A stretch of 12,809 nucleotides of DNA from an uncultured Lachnobacterium sp. (GTDB lineage Bacteria; Bacillota; Clostridia; Lachnospirales; Lachnospiraceae). Below, piece after piece: positions 6,420-12,809 of the stretch; position 1 is the first letter of the stretch, and each line of letters opens with the position of its first letter. The stretch spans positions 1 to 12,809 of the forward strand of contig URYB01000042.1 in NCBI GenBank assembly GCA_900552085.1. The letters are read 5' to 3'. The notes below the pieces were generated by a model. It was not told where the DNA came from and searched no databases. It was given only the letters and a program-made list of their open reading frames with translations. The translations under genes and the position numbers were made by a program.

Positions 6420-6448
6420 ATTTTAACATATCTATTGATAAATTTGAA
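6420..6448 (-). promoter_or_regulatory. Promoter of the lytic transglycosylase gene
   Basis: On the minus strand TTCAAA (6448-6443, 4 of 6) is followed after 17 bases by TAAAAT (6425-6420), preceded by TGT to form an extended -10. It lies about 43 bases before the ATG. No sigma-D/FliA-type sequence was recognised here. Confidence 0.5.
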
Positions 6449-6483
6449 GTAAAAGCCGAAAATTGCTTGAATTTGTAAAATAG

Positions 6484-6512
6484 TTGTTGTAGCATAGATT
6501 GCAAAGTATAGA
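6484..6512 (+). promoter_or_regulatory. Possible promoter of the decarboxylase gene
   Basis: TTGTTG (6484-6489) and TATAGA (6507-6512) are 17 bases apart. Both are weak matches, so this is only the best candidate in the interval. Confidence 0.3.
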
Positions 6513-6518
6513 TAGGTA

Positions 6519-6535
6519 AGCCACCAGTCGTGGCT
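6519..6535 (+). other. Small leader hairpin before the decarboxylase gene
   Basis: AGCCAC (6519-6524) pairs with GTGGCT (6530-6535) around a 5-base loop, 16 bases before the AGAGGAG ribosome binding site. It has no U-tract, so it is not a terminator. I do not recognise a lysine riboswitch around it; the leader is too short for one. Confidence 0.4.
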
Positions 6536-6565
6536 CACAAATAAAGCAGACAGAGGAGACCGAAT

Positions 6566-7834
6566 ATGGAAAAGAAACCATTTGTAACCAAAAGTCAGGT
6601 AGAGGAGATTGTAAAGACATATCCGACACCATTTCATTTATATGATGAAAAAGGAATTCGCGACAATGCAAAAGCAGTAAAGGAAGCGTTCTCCTGGAAC
6701 CCTGGATTCCGCGAGTATTTTGCAGTAAAAGCAACTCCAAATCCGTACATTCTTAAAATTTTACAGGAATACGATATGGGATGCGATTGTTCTTCCTACA
6801 CAGAGCTTATGCTTTCCAAATCCTGCGGATTTGATGGAAAACACATTATGTTTTCTTCCAATGATACACCGGCAGAAGAATTTGCATATGCAGACAAATT
6901 AGGTGCAATCATCAATCTGGATGATTTCACACACATTGATTTCCTGGAGGAGACCATTGGCCATATTCCGGAGACCATCAGCTGCCGTTACAATCCGGGT
7001 GGAGTGTTTGAGTTGAGTAATGGAATCATGGACAACCCTGGAGATTCCAAGTACGGAATGACAAAAGACCAGCTTATCGAGGCTTTCAAGATTTTAAAGA
7101 GCAAGGGCGCAAAGTATTTCGGCGTACATGCATTCCTTGCAAGTAATACCGTAACAAACGAATATTATCCGAAGCTTGCCGGGGAATTATTCGAACTCAT
7201 CGTTGAGTTAAAAGAAAAGACCGGTTGCGACATCAAGTTCGTAAACCTTTCCGGTGGTGTTGGAATCCCTTATACACCAGACAAAGAGCCAAACGACATC
7301 CGTGTGATCGGAGAGGGTGTACACAAGAAATTCGATGAGATCCTTGTACCGGCAGGTCTTGGCGATGTTTCTATCTATACCGAGATGGGACGTTTTATGT
7401 TAGGACCTTATGGATGTCTTGTGACAAAGGCAATCCATGAAAAACATATCTACAAAGAGTATATCGGTGTAGATGCATGTGCTGCAAACCTGATGCGTCC
7501 GGCAATCTACGGAGCATATCATCATATTACAGTCCTTGGAAAAGAGAATGCACCTTGTGACCATACGTATGATGTGACAGGAAGCCTGTGTGAGAACTGT
7601 GACAAGTTCGCAGTCGACCGCAAGCTGCCAAAGATTGATATGGGAGATTATCTGGTGATTCATGATACAGGTGCACACGGATTCTCTATGGGATACAATT
7701 ACAACGGACGTCTTCGTTCCGCAGAATTATTGTTGAAAGAGGATGGAAGTGTACAGATGATTCGCCGTGCAGAGACACCGGCTGATTATTTTGCAACATT
7801 TGACTGCTTTGATGATCTTAAAATTACCGAATAG
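6566..7834 (+). CDS. lysA: Diaminopimelate decarboxylase
   Basis: This 422-residue PLP enzyme of fold type III (alanine-racemase-like barrel plus beta domain) should convert meso-diaminopimelate to L-lysine, the last step of lysine synthesis. The PLP-binding Lys is K55 in YFAVKATPNP. The Gly-rich phosphate loop is LSGGVG (228-233). EMGRFMLGPYG (273-283) matches the EPGR region, and CENCDKFA (342-349) supplies the active-site Cys C342 from the partner subunit; YNYNGRLRSAE (378-388) follows. It differs from textbook LysA: GVHAFLASN (187-195) replaces the usual HxHIGS motif, and EMGR replaces EPGR. It clearly resembles the LysA subgroup I know from Lachnospiraceae, so activity on diaminopimelate is likely but not certain; another basic amino-acid decarboxylase is the alternative. 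It is a single gene with SD AGAGGAG and a strong terminator. Confidence 0.88.
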   Translation: MEKKPFVTKSQVEEIVKTYPTPFHLYDEKGIRDNAKAVKEAFSWNPGFREYFAVKATPNPYILKILQEYDMGCDCSSYTELMLSKSCGFDGKHIMFSSNDTPAEEFAYADKLGAIINLDDFTHIDFLEETIGHIPETISCRYNPGGVFELSNGIMDNPGDSKYGMTKDQLIEAFKILKSKGAKYFGVHAFLASNTVTNEYYPKLAGELFELIVELKEKTGCDIKFVNLSGGVGIPYTPDKEPNDIRVIGEGVHKKFDEILVPAGLGDVSIYTEMGRFMLGPYGCLVTKAIHEKHIYKEYIGVDACAANLMRPAIYGAYHHITVLGKENAPCDHTYDVTGSLCENCDKFAVDRKLPKIDMGDYLVIHDTGAHGFSMGYNYNGRLRSAELLLKEDGSVQMIRRAETPADYFATFDCFDDLKITE

Positions 7835-7852
7835 TCCTGAAAGATAAGATAT

Positions 7853-7898
7853 AAAAATAGAAGGAATGCATATTCAGATGCAGTCCTTCTATTTTTTT
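7853..7898. terminator. Strong terminator after lysA
   Basis: AAAAATAGAAGGA (7853-7865) pairs perfectly with TCCTTCTATTTTT (7884-7896). After one mismatch, TGCAT (7867-7871) pairs with ATGCA (7878-7882). The run of seven T (7892-7898) follows for the plus strand, and the A-run makes it usable in reverse as well. Confidence 0.9.
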
Positions 7899-7936
7899 GC
7901 GAATAATTCCAAAGGAATTTCCTATACAATTACAAT

Positions 7937-7967
7937 AAAAAAAGATTCCTGAAAACCAGAAATCTTT
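7937..7967 (-). terminator. Terminator of tRNA-Leu
   Basis: On the minus strand AAAGATTTCTG (7967-7957) pairs with CAGGAATCTTT (7951-7941), with one G-U, around the loop GTTTT. It is followed by TTTT (7940-7937), giving a U-run of seven with the end of the stem. It begins 9 bases after the mature tRNA 3' end. Confidence 0.85.
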
Positions 7968-7975
7968 CAAATTAC

Positions 7976-8059
7976 TGCCGGCAGTGGGACTTGAACCCAC
8001 ACGATGTTGCCATCAACAGATTTTGAGTCTGCCTCGTCTGCCAATTCCGACATGCCGGC
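7976..8059 (-). tRNA. tRNA-Leu (CAA)
   Basis: The minus-strand cloverleaf has acceptor GCCGGCA (8059-8053) paired with TGCCGGC (7983-7977) and discriminator A. The anticodon loop CTCAAAA gives anticodon CAA, reading UUG leucine codons. A long variable arm (TTGATGGCAACATCG) marks a class II tRNA, and the T arm has GGTTCAAGTCC. CCA is not encoded. It stands alone between its own promoter and terminator. Confidence 0.96.
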
Positions 8060-8069
8060 GCGAACAAAT

Positions 8070-8075
8070 ATTATA
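8070..8075 (-). promoter_or_regulatory. -10 element of tRNA-Leu
   Basis: The minus strand carries a consensus TATAAT (8075-8070), 10 bases before the tRNA 5' end. The best -35 is poorly placed (TTGCAT at a 20-base spacing), so only the -10 is called. Confidence 0.55.
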
Positions 8076-8127
8076 CTAGCATAAGATACGGTGGAATGCA
8101 AGCAAAAATTTGAGCATTCCTTTTCGT

Positions 8128-8156
8128 TTGACAAAAGTTATCATATATGATAACTT
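8128..8156 (+). promoter_or_regulatory. Promoter with a perfect 22-bp palindromic operator (8135-8156)
   Basis: A perfect -35, TTGACA (8128-8133), is followed after 17 bases by TAACTT (8151-8156) as -10. Starting two bases after the -35, a perfect palindrome runs to the end of the -10, with half-site AAGTTATCAT, then AT, then the reverse complement of the half-site. A repressor dimer bound here would block RNA polymerase. The HTH protein encoded just downstream is the obvious candidate; autoregulation is inferred. Confidence 0.8.
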
Positions 8157-8190
8157 AGAAAAGGATATTTAGAAAATTTGGGGAGGGAAA

Positions 8191-8406
8191 ATGAAAGAAA
8201 CAAATGCAACGAGGGAAGAAGTTGCGCAGCAGCTTCGTGAAGTCCGCAAGTCACAGGGGATGACGCAGGAATCACTGGCGGACCGCGTGGGAACGAAGAA
8301 ATCAAACATTTCCCGATTAGAGAGTGGAAGATATAATCCGAGTCTGGATTTCCTTGTGAAAGTAGCAGGCGGACTGGGAAAACAGATTCAGGTAAAAGTA
8401 AAATAA
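8191..8406 (+). CDS. XRE-family helix-turn-helix regulator (antitoxin-like)
   Basis: The 71-residue protein is almost entirely a lambda-Cro/XRE HTH domain (about residues 12-66). MTQESLADRVG (24-34) forms the first helices, KKSNISRLESG (36-46) the recognition helix region, and NPSLDFLVKVAGGLG the last helix. The short basic end KQIQVKVK resembles that of HigA-type antitoxins. It probably binds the perfect palindrome in its own promoter as a dimer. A GGGGAGGG SD lies at 8180-8187. The next gene follows after 22 bases in the same transcript. No ParE/RelE/HigB toxin is seen before it, so calling it an antitoxin rests only on resemblance and the operon shape. Confidence 0.88.
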   Translation: MKETNATREEVAQQLREVRKSQGMTQESLADRVGTKKSNISRLESGRYNPSLDFLVKVAGGLGKQIQVKVK

Positions 8407-8428
8407 ACGACGGAGGTAGAGACAGAAG

Positions 8429-8707
8429 ATGACAAAGAAACTTGGAAACTATAAGGACAATGATGTGGAACTTTGCCGCACGACAAATGCCCGCGTTGGA
8501 AATCAGACGGCAGAGGTGCTTTTGGAGCAGCACATTCCATTTACGAAGAACAGCAAGCGTATTCCTTTTTTCAAGAGAGAGGCGTACAAAGGTGCAGATA
8601 CCATGTGGGTGATTACCATCAATCCGCGGCGCTATGGACAGGCCCGCAGAGTGATTGATTCCATGGACCGTGTGTACAGGGAACGTCTGGTTTTGTCGAA
8701 TTATTAG
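8429..8707 (+). CDS. Unrecognised 92-residue basic protein, partner of the XRE regulator
   Basis: I do not recognise a named family. The protein has no signal peptide or membrane segment and is basic overall. A stretch QTAEVLLEQHIPFTKNSKRI (26-45) looks like a helix then strand. It is followed by a Lys/Arg-rich patch (PFFKREAYKG) and then MWVITINPRRYGQARRVIDSMDRVYRERLV (59-88), which suggests a strand followed by an Arg-rich helix. This alternating alpha/beta layout with clustered Arg could suit nucleic-acid binding or a small RNase fold, but no catalytic set can be assigned. GGAGG (8412-8416) is 12 bases before the ATG, rather long spacing. It is co-transcribed with the HTH gene and ended by the terminator at 8759-8817. 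It could be a toxin-like effector, a regulator partner, or unrelated housekeeping. Confidence 0.75.
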   Translation: MTKKLGNYKDNDVELCRTTNARVGNQTAEVLLEQHIPFTKNSKRIPFFKREAYKGADTMWVITINPRRYGQARRVIDSMDRVYRERLVLSNY

Positions 8708-8758
8708 AAGCTGTCCCGGATTCATGAAAAAAATGTGAAATTCATTCAAAAAACAAAC

Positions 8759-8817
8759 AAGGTGTGATAAAATTCAAACAGACTATGTCTGGAAGGAGTT
8801 TATCGCACCTTTTTTTT
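8759..8817 (+). terminator. Composite terminator after the XRE operon
   Basis: AAGGTGTGATAAA (8759-8771) pairs with TTTATCGCACCTT (8799-8811), 13 pairs with one G-U, followed by a run of eight T (8810-8817). Nested inside is a second perfect hairpin, CAGAC-TAT-GTCTG (8779-8791), giving an elongated, branched structure. Confidence 0.85.
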
Positions 8818-8866
8818 AATCGTTACAAATTTAGAAAAGATATATCCTGCGATAGAAAGAAGTATC

Positions 8867-10624
8867 ATGGAATTAGATCGTAAAAAAATACAGCCGGTTT
8901 TGTATTTTGTTGTGTACGCATTGTTGCCGATCGGCACATTTTATTTGATGGAATCGTATGAACACAATGCACTGCTGGAAGTCCGAACGGAAGCACAGTT
9001 TTTTAATATTTTCATATTTGAACTGCTCGCATGGATCATTTATCTGGCAGTCGGACATATGCGCGCTGCAGCCCGCATATTGTTTGGAATTGCCATGGTA
9101 TTTGGAATCACCAATCATTATGTGATGAAGTTTCGTTCAACGCCGTTTGTACCCTGGGACATTTTTTCCGTGCGTACAGCGACGAGCGTGGCAGAAAATT
9201 ATGATTTTACACCCGATATGCGCATGGTGATCGTAACGCTTATTTTTATCGCAGCGCTTATTCTGGTTCACTTTTTGAAAAAAGCCCCGAAAATCAAATT
9301 GCAGGTAAGACTTGGCGCATTAGTGGTCAGTGTCTTAGTGACCTGCCTTTTCGTAAATACACTACAGAAAGAGGATTTTCAGACAAAACATTATCTGTAT
9401 CCGTTTTTGTTTACACCGGCATATATGACAGAGGTCAATGGTATGGCGGTGACATTTGCCATGAACCTGGCGTATGTTGTGGTAGACAAACCGCAGGGAT
9501 ACAGTGCAAAAGACGCGCAGAAGACATTGGAAAGTTATGAAAAGACAGAAGATACAAAGCAGGATACGCAGGATCTTCCGAATATTATTGTAATTATGGA
9601 TGAAGCTTTTTCGGATCTGGCAGTCGTTGGCGATTTACAGACAAACGAAGATTACATGCCATTTATGCACAAGATGCAGCAGGGACAGAAAAATACGATT
9701 ACCGGATATGCACAGGTGTCTGTGTGTGGTGGCAATACGGCAAATTCCGAATTCGAATTTTTGACTGGTGATACGATGGCATTTCTGCCGTCCGGAAGTA
9801 TTGCATATCAGCAGTATGTAAAACAGGATACGCCATCTCTTGCAAGTTACCTGAAAAGTCTTGGATATGCGACCTATGCGCAGCATCCATACTATGCCAG
9901 CGGATGGGACAGAGAACGCGTATATCCGCTTTTGGGCTTTGAACATATGGACTTTATCGATGATTATACGAATGTGTCTTATGTCCGGAAATACATCAGT
10001 GATGCATCTGATATGCAGCATATCATCGAGACTTATGAGAATAAAGAAGCGGGCAAACCGGCATTTATATTTAATGTTACGATGCAGAATCACGGTGGTT
10101 ATACGGATGTGTATCCGAATTTTGAAAATGATATACAGGCACAGTACAACAGTGATGCTTTGAATCAGTATCTGTCACTGATTCATAAGACAGATGCTGC
10201 TTTGGAAAAGCTGGTTTCCTACTTTTCAAAGGTAGACGAAAAGACGGTAATCGTTTTCTTTGGCGATCATCAGCCGAGCGATGCGGTGGCAAATCAGATT
10301 GAGATGGCAAGTGGAGTAGATCCTTCCGATATGAACAGTGAGCAGCAGAAGAAAAGATATCAGGTGCCGTATCTAGTATGGGCAAATTATGACATTGAAG
10401 AAGCCAGTGACCAGAATACAAGTCTGAATTATCTTTCGGCACAGGTTTTGAAAGCGGCAGGTGTTCCGACGAGTGCTTACCAGAACTACCTTCTGGAACT
10501 GAGCAATACGTATCCGGTACTTTCCGCAGCAGGCAGTACCGAGAGTGTTGGCGCAGACAAGGATGCACTTTTAACGTATCGGAAGCTGCAATATTATAAT
10601 TTGTTTGAGAGGGATAAAAAATGA
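8867..10624 (+). CDS. LTA synthase family membrane phosphoglycerol transferase (sulfatase fold)
   Basis: This 585-residue protein has five predicted N-terminal membrane segments (about 10-28, 46-63, 68-86, 119-136, 150-165), then a linker and an extracellular alkaline-phosphatase-like domain (about 238-530), as in LtaS. Metal and catalytic residues are visible: E246 in IIVIMDEAFSD, the Thr nucleophile T291 in GGNTANSEFEFLTG, H409 in QNHGG, and D467/H468 in FFGDHQPS. Such enzymes move glycerol-phosphate from phosphatidylglycerol to a growing lipoteichoic acid or related polymer on the outer face of the membrane. It could instead be an LTA primase or a transferase that decorates another glycan. 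The SD is weak (AAAGAAG). The last four bases overlap the next gene start (ATGA), pointing to translational coupling with the YfhO protein. Confidence 0.9.
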   Translation: MELDRKKIQPVLYFVVYALLPIGTFYLMESYEHNALLEVRTEAQFFNIFIFELLAWIIYLAVGHMRAAARILFGIAMVFGITNHYVMKFRSTPFVPWDIFSVRTATSVAENYDFTPDMRMVIVTLIFIAALILVHFLKKAPKIKLQVRLGALVVSVLVTCLFVNTLQKEDFQTKHYLYPFLFTPAYMTEVNGMAVTFAMNLAYVVVDKPQGYSAKDAQKTLESYEKTEDTKQDTQDLPNIIVIMDEAFSDLAVVGDLQTNEDYMPFMHKMQQGQKNTITGYAQVSVCGGNTANSEFEFLTGDTMAFLPSGSIAYQQYVKQDTPSLASYLKSLGYATYAQHPYYASGWDRERVYPLLGFEHMDFIDDYTNVSYVRKYISDASDMQHIIETYENKEAGKPAFIFNVTMQNHGGYTDVYPNFENDIQAQYNSDALNQYLSLIHKTDAALEKLVSYFSKVDEKTVIVFFGDHQPSDAVANQIEMASGVDPSDMNSEQQKKRYQVPYLVWANYDIEEASDQNTSLNYLSAQVLKAAGVPTSAYQNYLLELSNTYPVLSAAGSTESVGADKDALLTYRKLQYYNLFERDKK

Positions 10625-12809
10625 ATCAGATAAAGCGTTTTGCACAAAGCAAAGCTTTCCCATATATTACGGCATTTGGATTGCCGTTTCTCATTTGCGT
10701 GATCATATGCATTGGAAATGGTGTGTATCCGTTTGGCGACAATTGTATTCTGCACATTGATATGTACCATCAGTACTGTCCGTTTTTTACAGAGTTTCTG
10801 AACAAACTTCAAACGGGCGGCAGCCTGCAGTATTCCTGGAATCTCGGACTGGGATCCGATTTTGTATCGCTGTATGCCTATTATCTCGCAAGTCCGTTGA
10901 ATTTTCTGATCCTGCTTTGCCCGAAAAGCCATGTGATCGAATTTATGACACTTTTGATCATACTGAAAATTTCGGCAAGCGGACTGACCTTTTTCCTATA
11001 TATCCGTCATCATTACAAACTGATCGGAAAAGATGGCCGGATGCATAAGAACCAGATGGTTCCGGCGCTGGTGTTCTCGACGGCATATGCGCTGTCAGGT
11101 TTTGTGGCTGCGTACAGCTGGGACATTATGTGGATGGACCGCATTGCGCTGTTTCCACTGATCATGATCGGATTGGAAAGACTCGTACAGGAGAAAAAAG
11201 CAGGTCTGTATTACATTACGCTCGCTTTGTGTATCTTCTGTAATTACTATATCTCTATTATGATCTGCATTTTTCTGGTATTTGCATTTGCATTATTGTT
11301 CTTTTCCCAGAAGAAGGGAAAAGGCGGGGCAATACTCCGGTTCGGGTGGTACTCGCTTCTTGCCGGAGCAAGTTCTGCCATCCTGCTTCTTCCGGAGATT
11401 GCCGTGTTAAGTGGTTCCGGAGCGGCAGGGGGGTGTTTTCCAAAGACAGCCGAATTTTATTTCAACATTCTGGCAGAACTTGGAAGAGGTGCGGCAGTCA
11501 CGAGTGTATACACAGGAAATGATCATTGGCCGAATCTGTATGCCGGGGCATTCTCGCTATTTCTTGTATGGATTTATGTATTGAACCGGAGAATTTCCTG
11601 GAAAGAAAAAGTTCCACGCATAGCAATGCTTGTATTTTTCCTTGTCAGTTTTGCAGAAAACCAGTTAGATTATATCTGGCATGGCATGCATTTCCCGCAG
11701 GCTTTACCGGGAAGACAGTCGTTTTTATACAGCTTTGTTCTTTTGTCGATGGGATTTGCAGCGGTTCGAAAGAGAAAAGGCACAAGGATCTGGCACATTG
11801 CGGTGGCAGCTATCGTGTCTATGGCGCTGCTTCTTGTTGCAGGCTGGTATGGAGATGAAACGGTGACAGAGCCAATTTCGCTGGTAATTACCGCATTGTT
11901 TATCTGTGTGTATGCTGTGGCCTTTGTTCTTACAAAAATAACAGGAAAGAAAAAGCGGCAGGTATTTGCGGAGTTCGCAGTCTTTGTCGCAGTGGCAGAA
12001 CTGGCAGTCAATATGGCAGCTACCGGATTTGGAACGACAAGCCGTGTGGCATATACCGAAAAGCAAGCCGATTACGAGAAACTTCTTGAAATGGCAAAAG
12101 AAGATAATGAAGAGACGGGTGGCGGATTTTACCGTGTGGAAGATACGGGGCGCAAGACAAAGAACGACGATTCATTATATGGATATGCATCCGCAACAAT
12201 TTTTTCTTCCCTGATGAATCTGGATGTGAGCCATCTGTTCCAGAGCTTGTTTATGGAAGGCGGCAAAAACTTCTATTGTTATAATGGAGCGACCCCGCTC
12301 TCTTCTTCGCTTTTTTCCGTAAAATATATGTTGTCAGACAGTGCGCTGGAGGAAAGTCCGTATCGCACACTGGTCGGAGGCAGTGGAAAAAGCTTTCTGT
12401 ATCGCAACAATTTCAGCCTTCCACTTGGCTTCGTCATGGATGAGCAGGCAATCGCAGACTGGAATTCATCTACCGCAGAACGCATGGCATCTTTGAATTC
12501 CTTTGCATCTGCATTGGGGGCAGAGGGACAGATGCTTTATCCGGCAACTTATGTTACCGATACGAATGCGGGAGACACGACAATTGACATTGCGGAAGAT
12601 GGGTATTATTATGCAGATTATGAAAGTTGCACTTCCGACACATTGACAGTGAACCGCAGTGATGGATGGACGAAGCAATATTCAAAGACTTCACATCGCT
12701 ACCTGATTGAATTGGGAGAGTGTAAAGCAGGGGATGAAATACACATCCTTAATTCCAATATGGAAAGTATTGAGTTTGAGGTGTATCAGTTAAATGAAAA
12801 AGTGGTGCA
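10621..12809 (+). CDS. YfhO-family multi-membrane protein, probable envelope glycosyltransferase (3' end outside window)
   Basis: The frame is open for 729 codons to the right edge with no stop. YfhO motifs are present: HIDMYHQYCPFF (45-56, with D47 the likely catalytic Asp of GT-C-type enzymes), YSWNLGLGSDFVSLYAYYLA (71-90), and IWHGMHFPQALPGRQSFLYS (352-371). Many hydrophobic segments fill the first two thirds, and from about residue 480 the chain is polar and probably extracytoplasmic. Family members are usually somewhat longer, so part of the C-terminus is missing. In Bacillus and Listeria, YfhO-type proteins are linked to adding sugars to teichoic or lipoteichoic acid using lipid-linked sugars. 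Its 4-bp overlap with the LTA-synthase-like gene supports work on the same polymer. AGAGGG at 10607-10612 inside the upstream gene serves as SD. Confidence 0.88.
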   Translation, partial: MNQIKRFAQSKAFPYITAFGLPFLICVIICIGNGVYPFGDNCILHIDMYHQYCPFFTEFLNKLQTGGSLQYSWNLGLGSDFVSLYAYYLASPLNFLILLCPKSHVIEFMTLLIILKISASGLTFFLYIRHHYKLIGKDGRMHKNQMVPALVFSTAYALSGFVAAYSWDIMWMDRIALFPLIMIGLERLVQEKKAGLYYITLALCIFCNYYISIMICIFLVFAFALLFFSQKKGKGGAILRFGWYSLLAGASSAILLLPEIAVLSGSGAAGGCFPKTAEFYFNILAELGRGAAVTSVYTGNDHWPNLYAGAFSLFLVWIYVLNRRISWKEKVPRIAMLVFFLVSFAENQLDYIWHGMHFPQALPGRQSFLYSFVLLSMGFAAVRKRKGTRIWHIAVAAIVSMALLLVAGWYGDETVTEPISLVITALFICVYAVAFVLTKITGKKKRQVFAEFAVFVAVAELAVNMAATGFGTTSRVAYTEKQADYEKLLEMAKEDNEETGGGFYRVEDTGRKTKNDDSLYGYASATIFSSLMNLDVSHLFQSLFMEGGKNFYCYNGATPLSSSLFSVKYMLSDSALEESPYRTLVGGSGKSFLYRNNFSLPLGFVMDEQAIADWNSSTAERMASLNSFASALGAEGQMLYPATYVTDTNAGDTTIDIAEDGYYYADYESCTSDTLTVNRSDGWTKQYSKTSHRYLIELGECKAGDEIHILNSNMESIEFEVYQLNEKVV

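Noticed and set aside
8191..8707. Classical higBA or relBE toxin-antitoxin locus
   Set aside because: The HTH protein is antitoxin-like, but no RelE/ParE/HigB-type toxin motif is visible in the partner, so the specific label is not supported.
8141..8749. Minus-strand 202-codon open frame
   Set aside because: It lies opposite the XRE operon, covers its operator, and its translation has no recognisable domain or SD.

Overview
The window looks like chromosomal DNA of a low-GC Gram-positive anaerobe, most probably a Lachnospiraceae member of the Roseburia/Agathobacter type. The grounds are AGGAGG-type ribosome binding sites, tRNA genes without an encoded CCA, a lipoteichoic-acid-synthase-like gene next to a YfhO gene, and overall protein style. 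The genus is inference from general familiarity, not from a search.

Bases 1 to about 3078 are the lysis end of a prophage. It holds the C-terminal part of a tail or tail-tip protein carrying a calcineurin-like metallophosphoesterase, a UUCG-capped terminator, a small one-TM protein, an r1t-type holin, and a T7-lysozyme-like amidase endolysin. The last three are tightly spaced with SD sequences overlapping the preceding stops and look like one lysis cassette. The prophage abuts the 3' end of a minus-strand tRNA-Thr(GGT) that has its own near-consensus promoter, so the tRNA 3' end is the likely attachment site. Two oddities lie here: the first gene has coding-like sequence upstream of its first ATG but no SD there, and the endolysin amber stop is followed in frame by three perfect 12-bp repeats encoding DDTK.

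Bases 3245 to 6377 hold three chromosomal genes: a minus-strand Ca-binding EF-hand-like protein of unknown role with a terminator-like hairpin in its leader, a divergent plus-strand protein with three S1 RNA-binding domains, and a convergent minus-strand lytic transglycosylase without a recognisable signal peptide. Bases 6566 to 7834 encode a diaminopimelate decarboxylase (lysine synthesis) as a single gene with a strong terminator.

Bases 7941 to 8817 hold a minus-strand tRNA-Leu(CAA) with its terminator and promoter. Divergent from it is a two-gene unit: an XRE-family HTH regulator and a 92-residue protein I do not recognise. A perfect 22-bp palindrome sits between the -35 and -10 of this unit, an arrangement typical of self-repressing operons. 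A composite hairpin terminator closes it.

Bases 8867 to the right edge encode an LTA-synthase-family phosphoglycerol transferase and, overlapping it by 4 bp, a YfhO-family membrane protein that runs off the window. The pair probably acts together in making and glycosylating a glycerol-phosphate cell-envelope polymer. No CRISPR array, insertion sequence or rRNA was seen. The best candidates for something undescribed are the XRE/92-residue pair, the EF-hand-like protein with its attenuator-like leader, and the endolysin amber/repeat tail.
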